Assembly: GCA_016793865.1 (NCBI GenBank) | Contig: JAEULJ010000003.1 | Coordinates: 248,001 to 312,000 of the forward strand | Source: Altererythrobacter sp. | GTDB taxonomy: Bacteria > Pseudomonadota > Alphaproteobacteria > Sphingomonadales > Sphingomonadaceae | Reading direction: 5' to 3' | Length of the DNA: 64,000 nucleotides | Shown: positions 8,781 through 16,997 of the stretch, piece after piece | How the letters are laid out: each line of letters starts with the position of its first letter | How positions within the stretch are numbered: position 1 is the first letter of the stretch | Position numbers and translations under genes: made by a program | Notes under the pieces: generated by a model | Databases searched by the model: none | Told to the model about the DNA's origin: nothing | Seen by the model: the letters and a program-made list of their open reading frames with translations, nothing else

Positions 8781-8987
8781 ATGACCCAGCACGGGAAGGT
8801 CAGCGACTACAACGATACAACTGGCACGGGCTTCATTGCACCCGAGAAGGGTGGCGGCCCCTTGCCTTTCAGGTGGGCCGATCTCCAGGACAAAGCTCAA
8901 TTGCCGAAGCAGAATGACCGCTACGGGTACAATACGCAATCTGACCATGATGGCGAAATTTGCGCCGTGAACCTGAAGAAGGCCTGA
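8781..8987 (+). CDS. Divergent cold-shock-domain-like small protein (copy 1)
   Basis: A 68-residue protein starting MTQHGKVSDYNDTTGTGFIA. It retains the first part of the cold-shock fold (GK-x-x-x-Y at beta 1, GTGFIAPEKGG in place of KGYGFI..DDGG) and the YGYNT and INL-like ends, but lacks canonical RNP aromatic residues, so RNA binding is uncertain. A clear paralog lies at 27410-27667, sharing KGG-x-x-LPF, DLQ-x-x-AQ and RYGY-x-T. The ATG at 8781 fits the AAGGA at 8767-8771 better than the ATG at 8772. It is followed by small genes of families A and B, the same order as at the other end of the element. Confidence 0.7.
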   Translation: MTQHGKVSDYNDTTGTGFIAPEKGGGPLPFRWADLQDKAQLPKQNDRYGYNTQSDHDGEICAVNLKKA

Positions 8988-9051
8988 TCAAAAGTAAACT
9001 CGCCCGGCGGGAAATCCCCATTGGGTGGCTCCAACCAGGAAAGGAGCAGTG

Positions 9052-9219
9052 ATGGACCTCAATCAGCTTTACGCCAACCATCAACGTGCCCTCGTCAATG
9101 CGCGGCGGTCGGAGGGTCGCGAAGATCGGCAGACCTGCTTCGATCTGGAGGAATATTATGCGAAGCGCATCGGCCAGTATCGGCATGACGCCGGCCTCCC
9201 GCGATATCATTGGAAATGA
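9052..9219 (+). CDS. Small family A protein (DLNQLYANHQRAL), copy 1
   Basis: A 55-residue hydrophilic, probably helical protein starting MDLNQLYANHQRALVNARRS, with RQTCFDLEEYYAKRI in the second half. AAGGAG lies just upstream. Relatives are the interrupted gene at 27341/24585 (shared LEDR-like, T-x-FDL-x-x-YY-x-x-RI) and the gene at 23384-23608 (shared DLN-x-x-YA-x-HQRAL). Function is unknown. It sits between the cold-shock-like gene and a family B gene, an order repeated elsewhere in the element. Confidence 0.65.
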   Translation: MDLNQLYANHQRALVNARRSEGREDRQTCFDLEEYYAKRIGQYRHDAGLPRYHWK

Positions 9220-9232
9220 GAGGCGTCGGGCG

Positions 9233-9604
9233 ATGAAAGAGCGATCTCCCGGTTTTCCCTTCGCTTCGGAACCTCCGGTGGAACTCGTCAAGAGACGCGC
9301 CGCACTTACCTTTCAGGAACGTGAGATCTCCGCACTGGAACGGATTTCCGATCAGCTTGCCTTGTTGAAGGACATGTTTCCCGTCTGTCGCGAGCAAGAT
9401 CCCCCGGCAGTGACATCTACGTCAAGCCGGCCTCAAGGATTTCGGGAAGGTGAGGTCGAAAGAAACGCGTGCAGTTCGCTCAAGCCGGAGATCCCTGCCG
9501 GGATCACAGCGAGCACCGTGACGAACTACCGGGTCGGTCCTTACAATTATACGGACCTCGAGCTCGCAAAGGCTGAATTGCAGCGCCAGCGATCTGCCCG
9601 ATAG
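9233..9604 (+). CDS. Family B protein (VGPYxY motif), long form
   Basis: A 123-residue protein starting MKERSPGFPFASEPPVELVK. The middle part (about residues 30-55) is a helical EREISALERISDQLALLKDM segment. The C-terminal 35 residues (IPAGITASTVTNYRVGPYNY and on) match the short proteins at 24373-24582 and 12528-12716, which share GPYRY-x-x-L-x-x-A-x-x-E-x-x-R. It begins 13 bases after the family A stop, so the pair is probably co-transcribed. Function unknown; a conserved C-terminal surface motif shared by several proteins of one element suggests a common partner. Confidence 0.65.
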   Translation: MKERSPGFPFASEPPVELVKRRAALTFQEREISALERISDQLALLKDMFPVCREQDPPAVTSTSSRPQGFREGEVERNACSSLKPEIPAGITASTVTNYRVGPYNYTDLELAKAELQRQRSAR

Positions 9605-9653
9605 GCCAGCTTCAGTGACAGTCTCCGCACCAGGAACGACAAAGGAAACGAAA

Positions 9654-9890
9654 ATGGAAGCCGAAGCAACCGAGCTGGAGCGCAGAGTACTTGCGCATGC
9701 CAGGATTCTTCAGTCGTTGATCTGCTTTCTTGCAGAAAACCAACCCGAGATTCTCGAGCGCTTGAAGTCAGCCTTCGGCACCGGCCATAACGTCGGGGAA
9801 TACGAGCAAGACTACAGTTCAACCGAACAATATGGCGACATGTTCGTCAGGATGATCGAAAAGGAAATCGCTCGCAGTGCGCCTCGCTGA
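9654..9890 (+). CDS. Hypothetical 78-residue protein
   Basis: Small helical protein starting MEAEATELERRVLAHARILQ, ending in a GDMFVRMIEKEIARSAPR segment. An AAAGGA sequence lies 8 bases before the ATG. No known domain is recognised. It lies between the family B gene and nhaA on the same strand and may be in one transcription unit with them. Confidence 0.55.
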   Translation: MEAEATELERRVLAHARILQSLICFLAENQPEILERLKSAFGTGHNVGEYEQDYSSTEQYGDMFVRMIEKEIARSAPR

Positions 9891-9930
9891 TCGCACCCTC
9901 CGATTTTGACCTTCCAACGAGGCATGGAAC

Positions 9931-11319
9931 ATTATCGATAAGAACAGGAACCAGGGTCTTCCGATCGAAGTCGCCGATCGCGTAACCAGGCCATTTGCGC
10001 GCTTCCTCAAGATTGAGGCTGCGGCAGGGGGACTGTTGCTCCTTTGCGCCATGGTCGCGCTGGCGTTGGCCAACTCACCCTTATCCACCCCTTTCCTGAA
10101 CGTCTGGAAAATGCCGATAGGTCTTCAATTCGGCCAGGTGGATTTCACGCGATCGTTGCACCATTGGATCAACGATGCCTTGATGACCTTGTTCTTTTTC
10201 GTCGTCTCGCTCGAACTCAAGCGGGAATTTGCTCTGGGGGAACTGCGGAGCGCAAAAGCCGCTGCCTTGCCCTTCCTGGCCGCGCTCGGCGGAATGGCGG
10301 TTCCCGTCTCCATCTATCTCGTCCTCATGAACGGGCAGCCCGGTGTACACGGCTGGGGAACCGTGATGGCGACCGATACGGCCTTTGTGATTGGCGGCCT
10401 TGCGCTGTTTGGATCATCCATACCCGCGCAGTTGCGGATATTTCTGGTTTCTCTGGCGATCTTCGATGACGTCGGCGCCATATCCGTCGTTGCGGTCGCC
10501 TATGGCGAGACACTGAACTTCGCTGCGCTCGGCCTGGCAATGCTTGGTCTGGGCGTTGTGGCGACGTCCGCTCGCATAGGGATCAGGAGCATCCCGGTCT
10601 ATTTTGTGCTCGGCGGTGGTATCTGGCTATGCTTCGATGCCTCCGGTCTTCATGCGACAATTGCGGGCGTAATTCTCGGCTTGATGACCCCCGCGCGCGC
10701 GTGGGTTGGGGATGAACGTCTACGTTCCATCATGGGTAAATTGACGGCCTACCCGACTGGCGAGCACTGGAGCGGCGACACATCGGAACGCCATGATCTG
10801 AGGGAAACCGGGCGTGCGATCGAGGAATCGCTCTCTCCCCTGGAACGCCTGGAAATGATGCTGCACCCCTGGGTCGGGTTTGCGGTCATGCCGATTTTTG
10901 CACTGGCCAACGCAGGCGTGGCGTTTTCGGGAGTCGATCTCGACCAGCGGGTCTCCGCTGCCATCTTCGCGGGGCTGGTTGTCGGTAAGCCGGTAGGTGT
11001 GCTGCTGTTCGCTTGGTTGGCGGTTCGCCTCCGTGTTGCAACACTCGGTAACGGGCTCGATTGGGGATTTCTGACCGCTGGAGCCTTCCTGACGGGAATT
11101 GGCTTCACGATGTCCATCTTCATTTCGAACCTGGCTTTCACTTCGGCATTGCTGCCGGCTGCCAAGCTGGGAGTTTTCCTGGGGTCAGCGACATCCGCGA
11201 TAATCGGGTTGCTGATCCTGCTCTGGTGGATATCGAGACGAAATCAGGAGCAATCGTCCGAAGAGGCGACGGAGACCTCGACGTTCATCGCATCCACCAG
11301 TCCCGATAAGCCCACATAG
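9931..11319 (+). CDS. nhaA: Na+/H+ antiporter NhaA
   Basis: Inner-membrane antiporter exchanging Na+ (or Li+) for H+, used in pH and salt homeostasis. The protein has about twelve membrane segments and the key residues of the family: ATDTAF (equivalent of Asp133), the Asp pair in AIFDDVGAI (Asp163/164 of E. coli) and GKPVG (Lys300). The first usual start codon (TTG 10036) would delete the conserved RPFARFLKIEAAGG segment that precedes TM1. That segment is open in frame back to a stop at 9907. An ATT at 9931 has GAGG eight bases upstream and is the best candidate start. The 3' end overlaps the convergent transglutaminase gene by 76 bases. Confidence 0.9.
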   Translation: MIDKNRNQGLPIEVADRVTRPFARFLKIEAAAGGLLLLCAMVALALANSPLSTPFLNVWKMPIGLQFGQVDFTRSLHHWINDALMTLFFFVVSLELKREFALGELRSAKAAALPFLAALGGMAVPVSIYLVLMNGQPGVHGWGTVMATDTAFVIGGLALFGSSIPAQLRIFLVSLAIFDDVGAISVVAVAYGETLNFAALGLAMLGLGVVATSARIGIRSIPVYFVLGGGIWLCFDASGLHATIAGVILGLMTPARAWVGDERLRSIMGKLTAYPTGEHWSGDTSERHDLRETGRAIEESLSPLERLEMMLHPWVGFAVMPIFALANAGVAFSGVDLDQRVSAAIFAGLVVGKPVGVLLFAWLAVRLRVATLGNGLDWGFLTAGAFLTGIGFTMSIFISNLAFTSALLPAAKLGVFLGSATSAIIGLLILLWWISRRNQEQSSEEATETSTFIASTSPDKPT

Positions 11320-12122
11320 GTTCCGGCGACCGGAATCGTTTGCCCGATTTCGCGGGCTACTGCCACAGGCACGAGATTGGCCCCGCCAACACTGCGATTG
11401 GTTGGATCGAAGGGTATCCAGCCGGCTCCCGGCACGAAGACTTCCGCCCAGGCGTGTGTCGACCCGGCACCCGAAGCGCCGTCCAGAATTTGATCCGGAT
11501 TGTGGAGATAGCCGGAAATGATCCTCGCCCCGAAGCCGAGGCTTCTGGTCGCTTCGACGAACAGCATGGCAAAATCCCGGCACGAGCCCCAGCCGCGGTT
11601 CAAGGTTTGCTCTGGCGACTGAGTACCCTCATCCTCGCGCGACTGGTACGCGATCCACCCGGTCACGCCAGCGCTCAGATCCTTGAGCATGGCCAGTGTA
11701 TCGGTCGGATTGCCACCAACGAACGCCTGCGCCCAATTGCGCAATCTGCTGTCCGGGTCAGGATAGCTCTGCACGGTCAGGGCCCCGAGGTCGGTCCATT
11801 CGTCGTCGGCGTAGCGGAAGGGGTAGGAAATTGCGGATGCCGCTATATCGAACACGGGCCATGCGACCGCTTCGAGCTGCACGCGCGCGGAGCTTTCGAT
11901 GACGAGCTCGTCGGTCAGGTCCGCGAAAGCCGCCATCGCGACGGCATTCCCGAAGACGTCATGCGCCCAGGACACCTGAGCTTGCGGCAGGATCGTGAGA
12001 TCGAATGTCTTGAGACGGACCTCGCAGCTTTCGCGCGGCCGAAGCATAAGCCGGTGCGGCCCGAGCTGAACCGGCACCTGATAGCGGTAGCTCGTGCGAT
12101 GCCTGATGAGCAGTTCTTGCAT
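11244..12122 (-). CDS. Transglutaminase-like cysteine protein
   Basis: A 292-residue protein with an N-terminal beta-rich domain (residues 1-100, Bact_transglu_N type, beginning RHRTSYRYQVPVQLGPHRLM) and a C-terminal transglutaminase-like core. The catalytic triad is visible: Cys181 in GWGSCRDFAM, His223 in STHAWAEV and Asp239 in PFDPTN. Bacterial members are mostly uncharacterised peptidases or amidases, often acting on peptidoglycan or other peptides. It lacks a signal peptide, so a cytoplasmic place is likely. It follows small family B and C genes on the same strand. Confidence 0.85.
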   Translation of the reverse strand: MQELLIRHRTSYRYQVPVQLGPHRLMLRPRESCEVRLKTFDLTILPQAQVSWAHDVFGNAVAMAAFADLTDELVIESSARVQLEAVAWPVFDIAASAISYPFRYADDEWTDLGALTVQSYPDPDSRLRNWAQAFVGGNPTDTLAMLKDLSAGVTGWIAYQSREDEGTQSPEQTLNRGWGSCRDFAMLFVEATRSLGFGARIISGYLHNPDQILDGASGAGSTHAWAEVFVPGAGWIPFDPTNRSVGGANLVPVAVAREIGQTIPVAGTYVGLSGLVDAMNVEVSVASSDDCS

Positions 12123-12128
12123 GAGCTT

Positions 12129-12395
12129 TCAAACGTCCGCGCAACCGCGATCCGGATTCTCACTGAAACTTCGTATGTCGTGGTCGTCGCTCCGCTGCTG
12201 CTGCACTTGCATGATTTCGGCGATCGCGCGTGTGCGGCGCTTGCGTGCTTCCCGCTGTTCTGCGGCCGTCGCCTCATGCCCCCAGGCAATCGCCGCTCTC
12301 AGAGCCACTATCCGGACATTCTCGAGCGGCTCGCTCTGGGCGCGTTCCCATTGAATGGCTTCCTGTGCACGGCACTGGTCGGATGTAAGTTCCAT
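12129..12395 (-). CDS. Small family C protein (LENVR motif), copy 1
   Basis: An 88-residue, highly charged, helical protein. The core PLENVRIVALRAAIAWGHEA resembles TLENVRLRALRSEAMFLKLA in the gene at 22671-22904. AAGGGA precedes the ATG. The gene ends 7 bases before the transglutaminase-like start and probably belongs to the same transcription unit. Function unknown. Confidence 0.6.
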   Translation of the reverse strand: MELTSDQCRAQEAIQWERAQSEPLENVRIVALRAAIAWGHEATAAEQREARKRRTRAIAEIMQVQQQRSDDHDIRSFSENPDRGCADV

Positions 12396-12527
12396 TGGAA
12401 GTCCCTTTCCTGGACGGTGAGCATGGATCGGGCTCCATTATTCATGGCAAGTCTGGCGCCGGGTGGACCGGCTGCTTGCACGACAATTGGCCAGCCCGGC
12501 TTTCCATCAGAAGTTCCAGGCAGTGCC

Positions 12528-12716
12528 TCAGAACGCGATCTCTCTTCGCTTTGCCTCGACAAGCGCATCGGCGAGCTTCGAATACCGATAGGGTCCAACC
12601 AGATAGACCGCAGCAGGCACACGCGTGATGCCGTATCGCTCCATCGTTTCCAGTTCAGCCGTATTCATGGCATCGCCTGCGTCCTCAGTCGGGAGTGCTG
12701 TTGGATTGTCGGTCAT
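12528..12716 (-). CDS. Family B protein (VGPYRY motif), short form
   Basis: A 62-residue protein starting MTDNPTALPTEDAGDAMNTA. The second half, YGITRVPAAVYLVGPYRYSK and on, carries the VGPYRY-x-x-L-x-x-A-x-x-E-x-x-R motif shared with proteins at 9233 and 24373. AAGGA precedes the ATG at 12716. It lies 12 bases downstream of the GH130-like gene and reads as the next gene in that operon. Confidence 0.65.
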   Translation of the reverse strand: MTDNPTALPTEDAGDAMNTAELETMERYGITRVPAAVYLVGPYRYSKLADALVEAKRREIAF

Positions 12717-12727
12717 ATTTATTCCTT

Positions 12728-14023
12728 TCAAGATTTAAGAAGCTTTAGAAGTGCCGTTGTGTCCACAGTCGCAAAGGTCGAGAAAGTGTCGGAGATCGCA
12801 TAGGGAAGCACGATTCTGCCCTCCAGTTGCATGGCGCCGCAGGTGTACACGACGTTCGGCACATAACCTTCGCGTTCGGATGCCGCCGGCTGGATGAGTG
12901 GTTGGCGGGATCGTCCAATGACCTTCGAGGGATCGTCCTTGTCCAGCAGCACGGCGCCGATCGAATAGTGTCTGACCGGGCCTACACCGTGCGTGAAGAG
13001 CAACCATCCTTCGTCCAGTTCGATAGGCGAACCGCAATTGCCGATCTGGATAAACTCCCACGCATGCGCAGGCTGAAGGATAGGCTGGCCAAGACCCCAT
13101 TCATGCAGATTGTCGGAATAGATCAGGTAGAGATTTTCGTTGTCGTGGCGCGCTATCATCGCGTAGCGCCCGCCAATCTTCCGAGGGAAAAGCGCCATTC
13201 CCTTATTGCGTGCGCCTACACCTTTGAGCGCCGCCATGCGGAATGACACGAAATCCTCGGTTTCGAGCAGTTCAGACCTGATCGCCTGACCGCTATAGGC
13301 GGTGTAGGTCGCGTAGTAGGTTATCTTGCCCTTGTCCTCGAACGCGACGAAACGCGCGTCCTCGATCCCGTTTGCCTGATGCTCCGTGATGGGGAAGATC
13401 ACCCGCTCGGTAATCTCGCTGGCGAGATCGAAGGCGAGCTCCACCCGATCACCAACTCGCGCGGTAATTTCGGGAACACTCGCAAGGCGCTGCGGGGCAT
13501 CGATCGTAACGGTACCGTCAGCCGCGACATTGCCGGTCCGGAAGGTCAGCGACGAGATGTGGCCTTCGCCCACTGCCCTTGCGCTCAGGATGAATCGGCC
13601 TCCGGTGGTGCCGAACTGGTCTGGATGCGGAACAATGCTCGGGTTGAACAGTGCAGCTGCCTCGAAGCTGTATTCATTGAGGAAATAGGCGCCGATCAAC
13701 TGATGCCGCGCTTCGGATAACGATGCATCGCAGGCAAATGTGCCGGACATTTCTGTCGCTCGCCGATCGAAGATGTCGAGCAGGTTCCTGTGTCTGCCTT
13801 TGAAGTTCGCGAGCGTTGCCGCCAGCAAGGTTTCGACGCCTGTTTCATCGAGGGCGAGAATTCGCTCGAAGATGCGGCAAGCTCGCGACTTGTCGATCCG
13901 GTTCAGGGCTCTGGGCTCGGGCGCAGGCTCGAATGGACGCAGCACCACGCGCGCGGGATCCGGCCTCAGGTGCAGCGTCTGGCGATTGAAAAACGGCGTC
14001 GAGCGCTTGGTCGTTTCATGCAT
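12728..14023 (-). CDS. Glycoside hydrolase family 130-like protein
   Basis: A 431-residue protein resembling GH130 enzymes, five-bladed propellers that phosphorolyse or hydrolyse beta-mannosidic bonds. Supporting segments are AALFNPSIVPHPDQ, the IEDARFV motif with the candidate catalytic Asp, MALFPRKIGGRYAMIAR, NCGSPIELDEGWLLFTHGVG and YVPNVVYTCGAM. The start codon lies inside the 3' end of the glycosyltransferase gene, so the two are tightly coupled. GH130-like genes beside GT4 glycosyltransferases suggest turnover of a mannose-containing glycan or storage oligosaccharide. Substrate is unknown. Confidence 0.85.
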   Translation of the reverse strand: MHETTKRSTPFFNRQTLHLRPDPARVVLRPFEPAPEPRALNRIDKSRACRIFERILALDETGVETLLAATLANFKGRHRNLLDIFDRRATEMSGTFACDASLSEARHQLIGAYFLNEYSFEAAALFNPSIVPHPDQFGTTGGRFILSARAVGEGHISSLTFRTGNVAADGTVTIDAPQRLASVPEITARVGDRVELAFDLASEITERVIFPITEHQANGIEDARFVAFEDKGKITYYATYTAYSGQAIRSELLETEDFVSFRMAALKGVGARNKGMALFPRKIGGRYAMIARHDNENLYLIYSDNLHEWGLGQPILQPAHAWEFIQIGNCGSPIELDEGWLLFTHGVGPVRHYSIGAVLLDKDDPSKVIGRSRQPLIQPAASEREGYVPNVVYTCGAMQLEGRIVLPYAISDTFSTFATVDTTALLKLLKS

Positions 14024-16310
14024 CGGCACAGTCCAGACAAACAGAGGGTTCAGGACTGTGGCCGACCGACACGGTGTCGCTGCGGGTCATCGCTTCAATG
14101 GCACGCATATCCGCCAGCCCCAGCAGATAGGACAAGACGGACTCGGCGCCTCGGTTTTCATTCGCGCGGTTGGGATGAAGGCCATCTCGGCAACTCCCGG
14201 ATTCGATATCGACCAATGCAATGGCGAGATCGTTCTCCCCCAGGAACCAGGCGAATGCCCGCCTTGCCTCATCCGACCACGGCGCTGCCGGATCGATTGC
14301 ATTCGCAGCCACGCATGCAGCAATCGTTGCGCAGGCTTCCAGCGGCTGCTGGTCGAACAGATGGGGGCGCGCGCGTTGCCGCATAAACCCCATCGAGCCG
14401 ACAGGCCGGAAATGGCCCTGCGGAGCCGTTTGAACCTCGATCAGCCAGCGCAGGCTGCGGAGCCCCGCTTCGGTGAAATGGGTGATCCGCGTCGCTTTGC
14501 CGGTGCGGATCAATGCTTCACACAGACGGGCATTGTCATAGGTCAGCCGGTCTTCGAACCAGGTCCATGCAGGAGTTTCGTTTGCAATCAGAAGGCGCTC
14601 AAGCCGCCGGCCCAATTCTCCACGCAAGGTGTCAGCGTTCCTGTCCTGCGGACAAGTCGCGCAATAGTGGTCGAGGCCGAGCAGCGTGAAGGCCCATGCC
14701 CGCGGAGACGTGAAGGCCATGACCTTTTCCAGCGCTTCGCTGAACAAGTGCCTGGCCCAACTTGCTCGTCCCGGGTCGGAAGAGTGCCGAGAACAGGCAC
14801 CGAGCGCCCACAATGTTCGGCCGTGACTGTCTTCGGACCCTACGGTCTCAAGCCATTGGCGGTCAAAGCCCATGAAATTGCGAAAGCGATGTTCATCCGG
14901 GTTCCAGGCATGCTGGACAAAGGCAGCAAATCGCTGGGACATGGCTTCTGCAAAGGGCTCATCCAGTCCGTTTGCAGGAGTGCAGCACAGCAACAGCCCC
15001 CTGGCATTGTCATCGATGCAATAGCCGTGATGGCGATCCGGGACTGAGAACACTGCATGCTGGAACATCCCGGTGTCGTCGCACATGTCGTCGAGATGCC
15101 GCGCAGACGCAGCCGGAAGCGTGCAGTTTGGGGCCAGCAGATGCGCTGACGGCGGTACCTTTGCCAGCAGACCTATCGGCAGGGCCCGACGCGCGTCACC
15201 GAAACACTGGACATACCGCTTCGCCGTATTCGCCCAGATCATTGGGCGACTGGCCGCATAGGCCTTTTTTGCCATGTCGAGACGCGCAGAGACATCTTCG
15301 AGCAGACCAGCGACAGCGCGGCCCAGACTCGCTGGATCGCCGAATGGCACGAGGACTCCCGAGCCGTCTTCGAGCAGTTCGGCGGCATGCCAATAGGGGG
15401 TGGAGACGACGGGCCGGCCCAGGCCGTGGGAATAAGCCAATGTGCCCGACGTCATCTGGGCCTCATCCAGATACGGCGTCACATAGAGGTCGCACATGGC
15501 GATATGGTCGAGCAGTTCGGGGCGATCGACAAAGCGGTTCAGGAACACGACGTGCTTCTTGAGTCCAAGCGCTTCGACCTGCCGGACCAGACCTTCGCGG
15601 TATGTTTCCCCGGCTTCCCGCAGAAGCTGCGGATGCGTCGCTCCCATCACCACATAGAGAGCATCGGGCGAGCGCGCGATGATCGCTGGCATCGCCTCGA
15701 TCATCGTTTCGATACCCTTGTTCGGGCTGATGAGACCAAAGGTCAGGACGACATTGCGGCCCGAGAAACCGAGCCTGTGCTTCGCCCCGAGCGTGTCCAC
15801 GAAGGGGGCGTCAGGAATGCCATGGGGAATGACATCGATCTTTCCGGGATCGGCGCCATAGGTTTCGACGAGGATGTGCCTGCCCTTGCGCGCCATGACG
15901 ACGAGGCGCCTCGATGCCGCAATGATTGCTTCCGTTACTTCGCGTTGATCATCGCTTGGCCGGTCGAGAACGGTGTGAAGCGTAGTGACCAGCGGCACCT
16001 TCAGCGCGGCGACGAAGTCGAGAATGAGCTTGCCGGCTTCCCCGCCGAATATTCCGAACTCGTGCTGCAGGCAAACGAGGTCGAAACCCTCCCGATTTAT
16101 GAATTCGGCTGCGTTGCGATAGTGCTCCGGATCATCCTGGTCGATCCCGAGCCGAACCGAGGTAGGATAGTCATGGACGCTTCCCGGGTCGCGCATGACG
16201 ATAATGGCGGTTTCGACAACTCCGGCCGAGGATCGGAGCGCCAGTTCAAGGTCAGTCGTGAATGTCGCGATGCCGCAGCGGCGCGGCAGGGCGTTACCGA
16301 CAAGGGCAAT
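14016..16310 (-). CDS. GT4 glycosyltransferase fused to a C-terminal helical domain
   Basis: Residues to about 380 form a GT-B fold retaining glycosyltransferase of family GT4: N-terminal GNALPRRCGIATF, VIPHGIPD, LTFGLISPNKGIETMI, and TPYLDEAQMTSGTLAYSHG in the nucleotide-sugar site. The remaining roughly 370 residues are a helical, (alpha/alpha)-barrel-like domain (YCIDDNARGLLL, ESVLSYLLGL). The N-terminal strand IALVGNALPRRCG lies upstream of the first ATG (16196) with no ATG, GTG or TTG between it and the preceding stop. ATT 16310 or ACG 16325 are the candidates, so the start given is tentative. It is coupled to the GH130-like gene and may assemble the glycan which that enzyme degrades. 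Confidence 0.8.
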   Translation of the reverse strand: MALVGNALPRRCGIATFTTDLELALRSSAGVVETAIIVMRDPGSVHDYPTSVRLGIDQDDPEHYRNAAEFINREGFDLVCLQHEFGIFGGEAGKLILDFVAALKVPLVTTLHTVLDRPSDDQREVTEAIIAASRRLVVMARKGRHILVETYGADPGKIDVIPHGIPDAPFVDTLGAKHRLGFSGRNVVLTFGLISPNKGIETMIEAMPAIIARSPDALYVVMGATHPQLLREAGETYREGLVRQVEALGLKKHVVFLNRFVDRPELLDHIAMCDLYVTPYLDEAQMTSGTLAYSHGLGRPVVSTPYWHAAELLEDGSGVLVPFGDPASLGRAVAGLLEDVSARLDMAKKAYAASRPMIWANTAKRYVQCFGDARRALPIGLLAKVPPSAHLLAPNCTLPAASARHLDDMCDDTGMFQHAVFSVPDRHHGYCIDDNARGLLLCCTPANGLDEPFAEAMSQRFAAFVQHAWNPDEHRFRNFMGFDRQWLETVGSEDSHGRTLWALGACSRHSSDPGRASWARHLFSEALEKVMAFTSPRAWAFTLLGLDHYCATCPQDRNADTLRGELGRRLERLLIANETPAWTWFEDRLTYDNARLCEALIRTGKATRITHFTEAGLRSLRWLIEVQTAPQGHFRPVGSMGFMRQRARPHLFDQQPLEACATIAACVAANAIDPAAPWSDEARRAFAWFLGENDLAIALVDIESGSCRDGLHPNRANENRGAESVLSYLLGLADMRAIEAMTRSDTVSVGHSPEPSVCLDCADA

Positions 16311-16337
16311 CCGGAGTGAGCGCGTTGAAAAATCGTC

Positions 16338-16619
16338 TCACAGCTTTCCTTTCGGCTTCTTCATCAACTCACTGACGGGAGATACCGGCGGCTTGGGGCC
16401 AGTTTTAGGCTTTTCGGCCTTGGGTTTGCGTATCTCACGATTGCTGCGCTTCTGCGATTTGGCCATCTCGACATGCCCGCCTTCGTTTTCCCAAGCGGCC
16501 AAGCTCGGGATCAATCCCGGCGGTTCGTTCGCCTCCGGTGCCATCTGGCCTTCAGAACTGTTGGCAGGGGTATAGGAACGGTGAACGTAAGGATGTTCAT
16601 TGAGCCGTTTTTGAAACAT
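16338..16619 (-). CDS. Small basic protein with MAKSQKRSNRE tail
   Basis: The 93-residue reading starts MFQKRLNEHPYVHRSYTPAN at 16619 behind GGAAG. Its last 42 residues, MAKSQKRSNREIRKPKAEKP and on, look like the stand-alone basic proteins beginning MAKSQ-x-RSNRE that are common in alphaproteobacteria. Translation may therefore start internally at 16466 instead, or two small proteins may have been joined. The middle contains an AAWENEGG sequence similar to NEWEDEGG of the family B protein at 24373. It ends 28 bases before the glycosyltransferase coding region. Confidence 0.55.
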   Translation of the reverse strand: MFQKRLNEHPYVHRSYTPANSSEGQMAPEANEPPGLIPSLAAWENEGGHVEMAKSQKRSNREIRKPKAEKPKTGPKPPVSPVSELMKKPKGKL

Positions 16620-16997
16620 GTTCAGCTTCCGCCGCGGGGATTTGATCTTTGCCGCATCGTCAGTTGCAGTGTGCTGCGTGATCGTAACTTGTTCATTTTC
16701 TAGGATTTGATTGAGGCACATGGTGCGCACTCCCACGTCAAGCGGGGGCGCGGTCGGTCCCTCGGTCACACAAGGCTCGGAAGATTTTTATGTGATGGAT
16801 GCTTGTAGCATACTGCGCGCGGGATCGCTTCACGAATTCGTGAAGTGGGCATCAATTCTCATTTGGAACGGAAGCTTGAAGGTAGCCAAAAAACATTGTC
16901 CGCTTTCCGGCGCATCAGCCACCCGCTCAATGACCGCCTGTGGAGCGCAAACAAGCGACCCCATATTCCAGAAACTGGAGCCGCGCCCCTTGGCTGA
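16620..16997. other. 380-base region between traD and the basic protein, with a palindrome
   Basis: No supported gene. CTTCACGAATTCGTGAAG at 16828-16845 is a perfect 18-base palindrome, a likely binding site for a dimeric regulator. In Ti-type transfer regions traG usually follows traD at this place; no trace of it is visible. Confidence 0.5.

Noticed and set aside
9923..9940. ATG at 9924 as the nhaA start
   Set aside because: It is out of frame and meets TAA after five codons; using it would need a frameshift.
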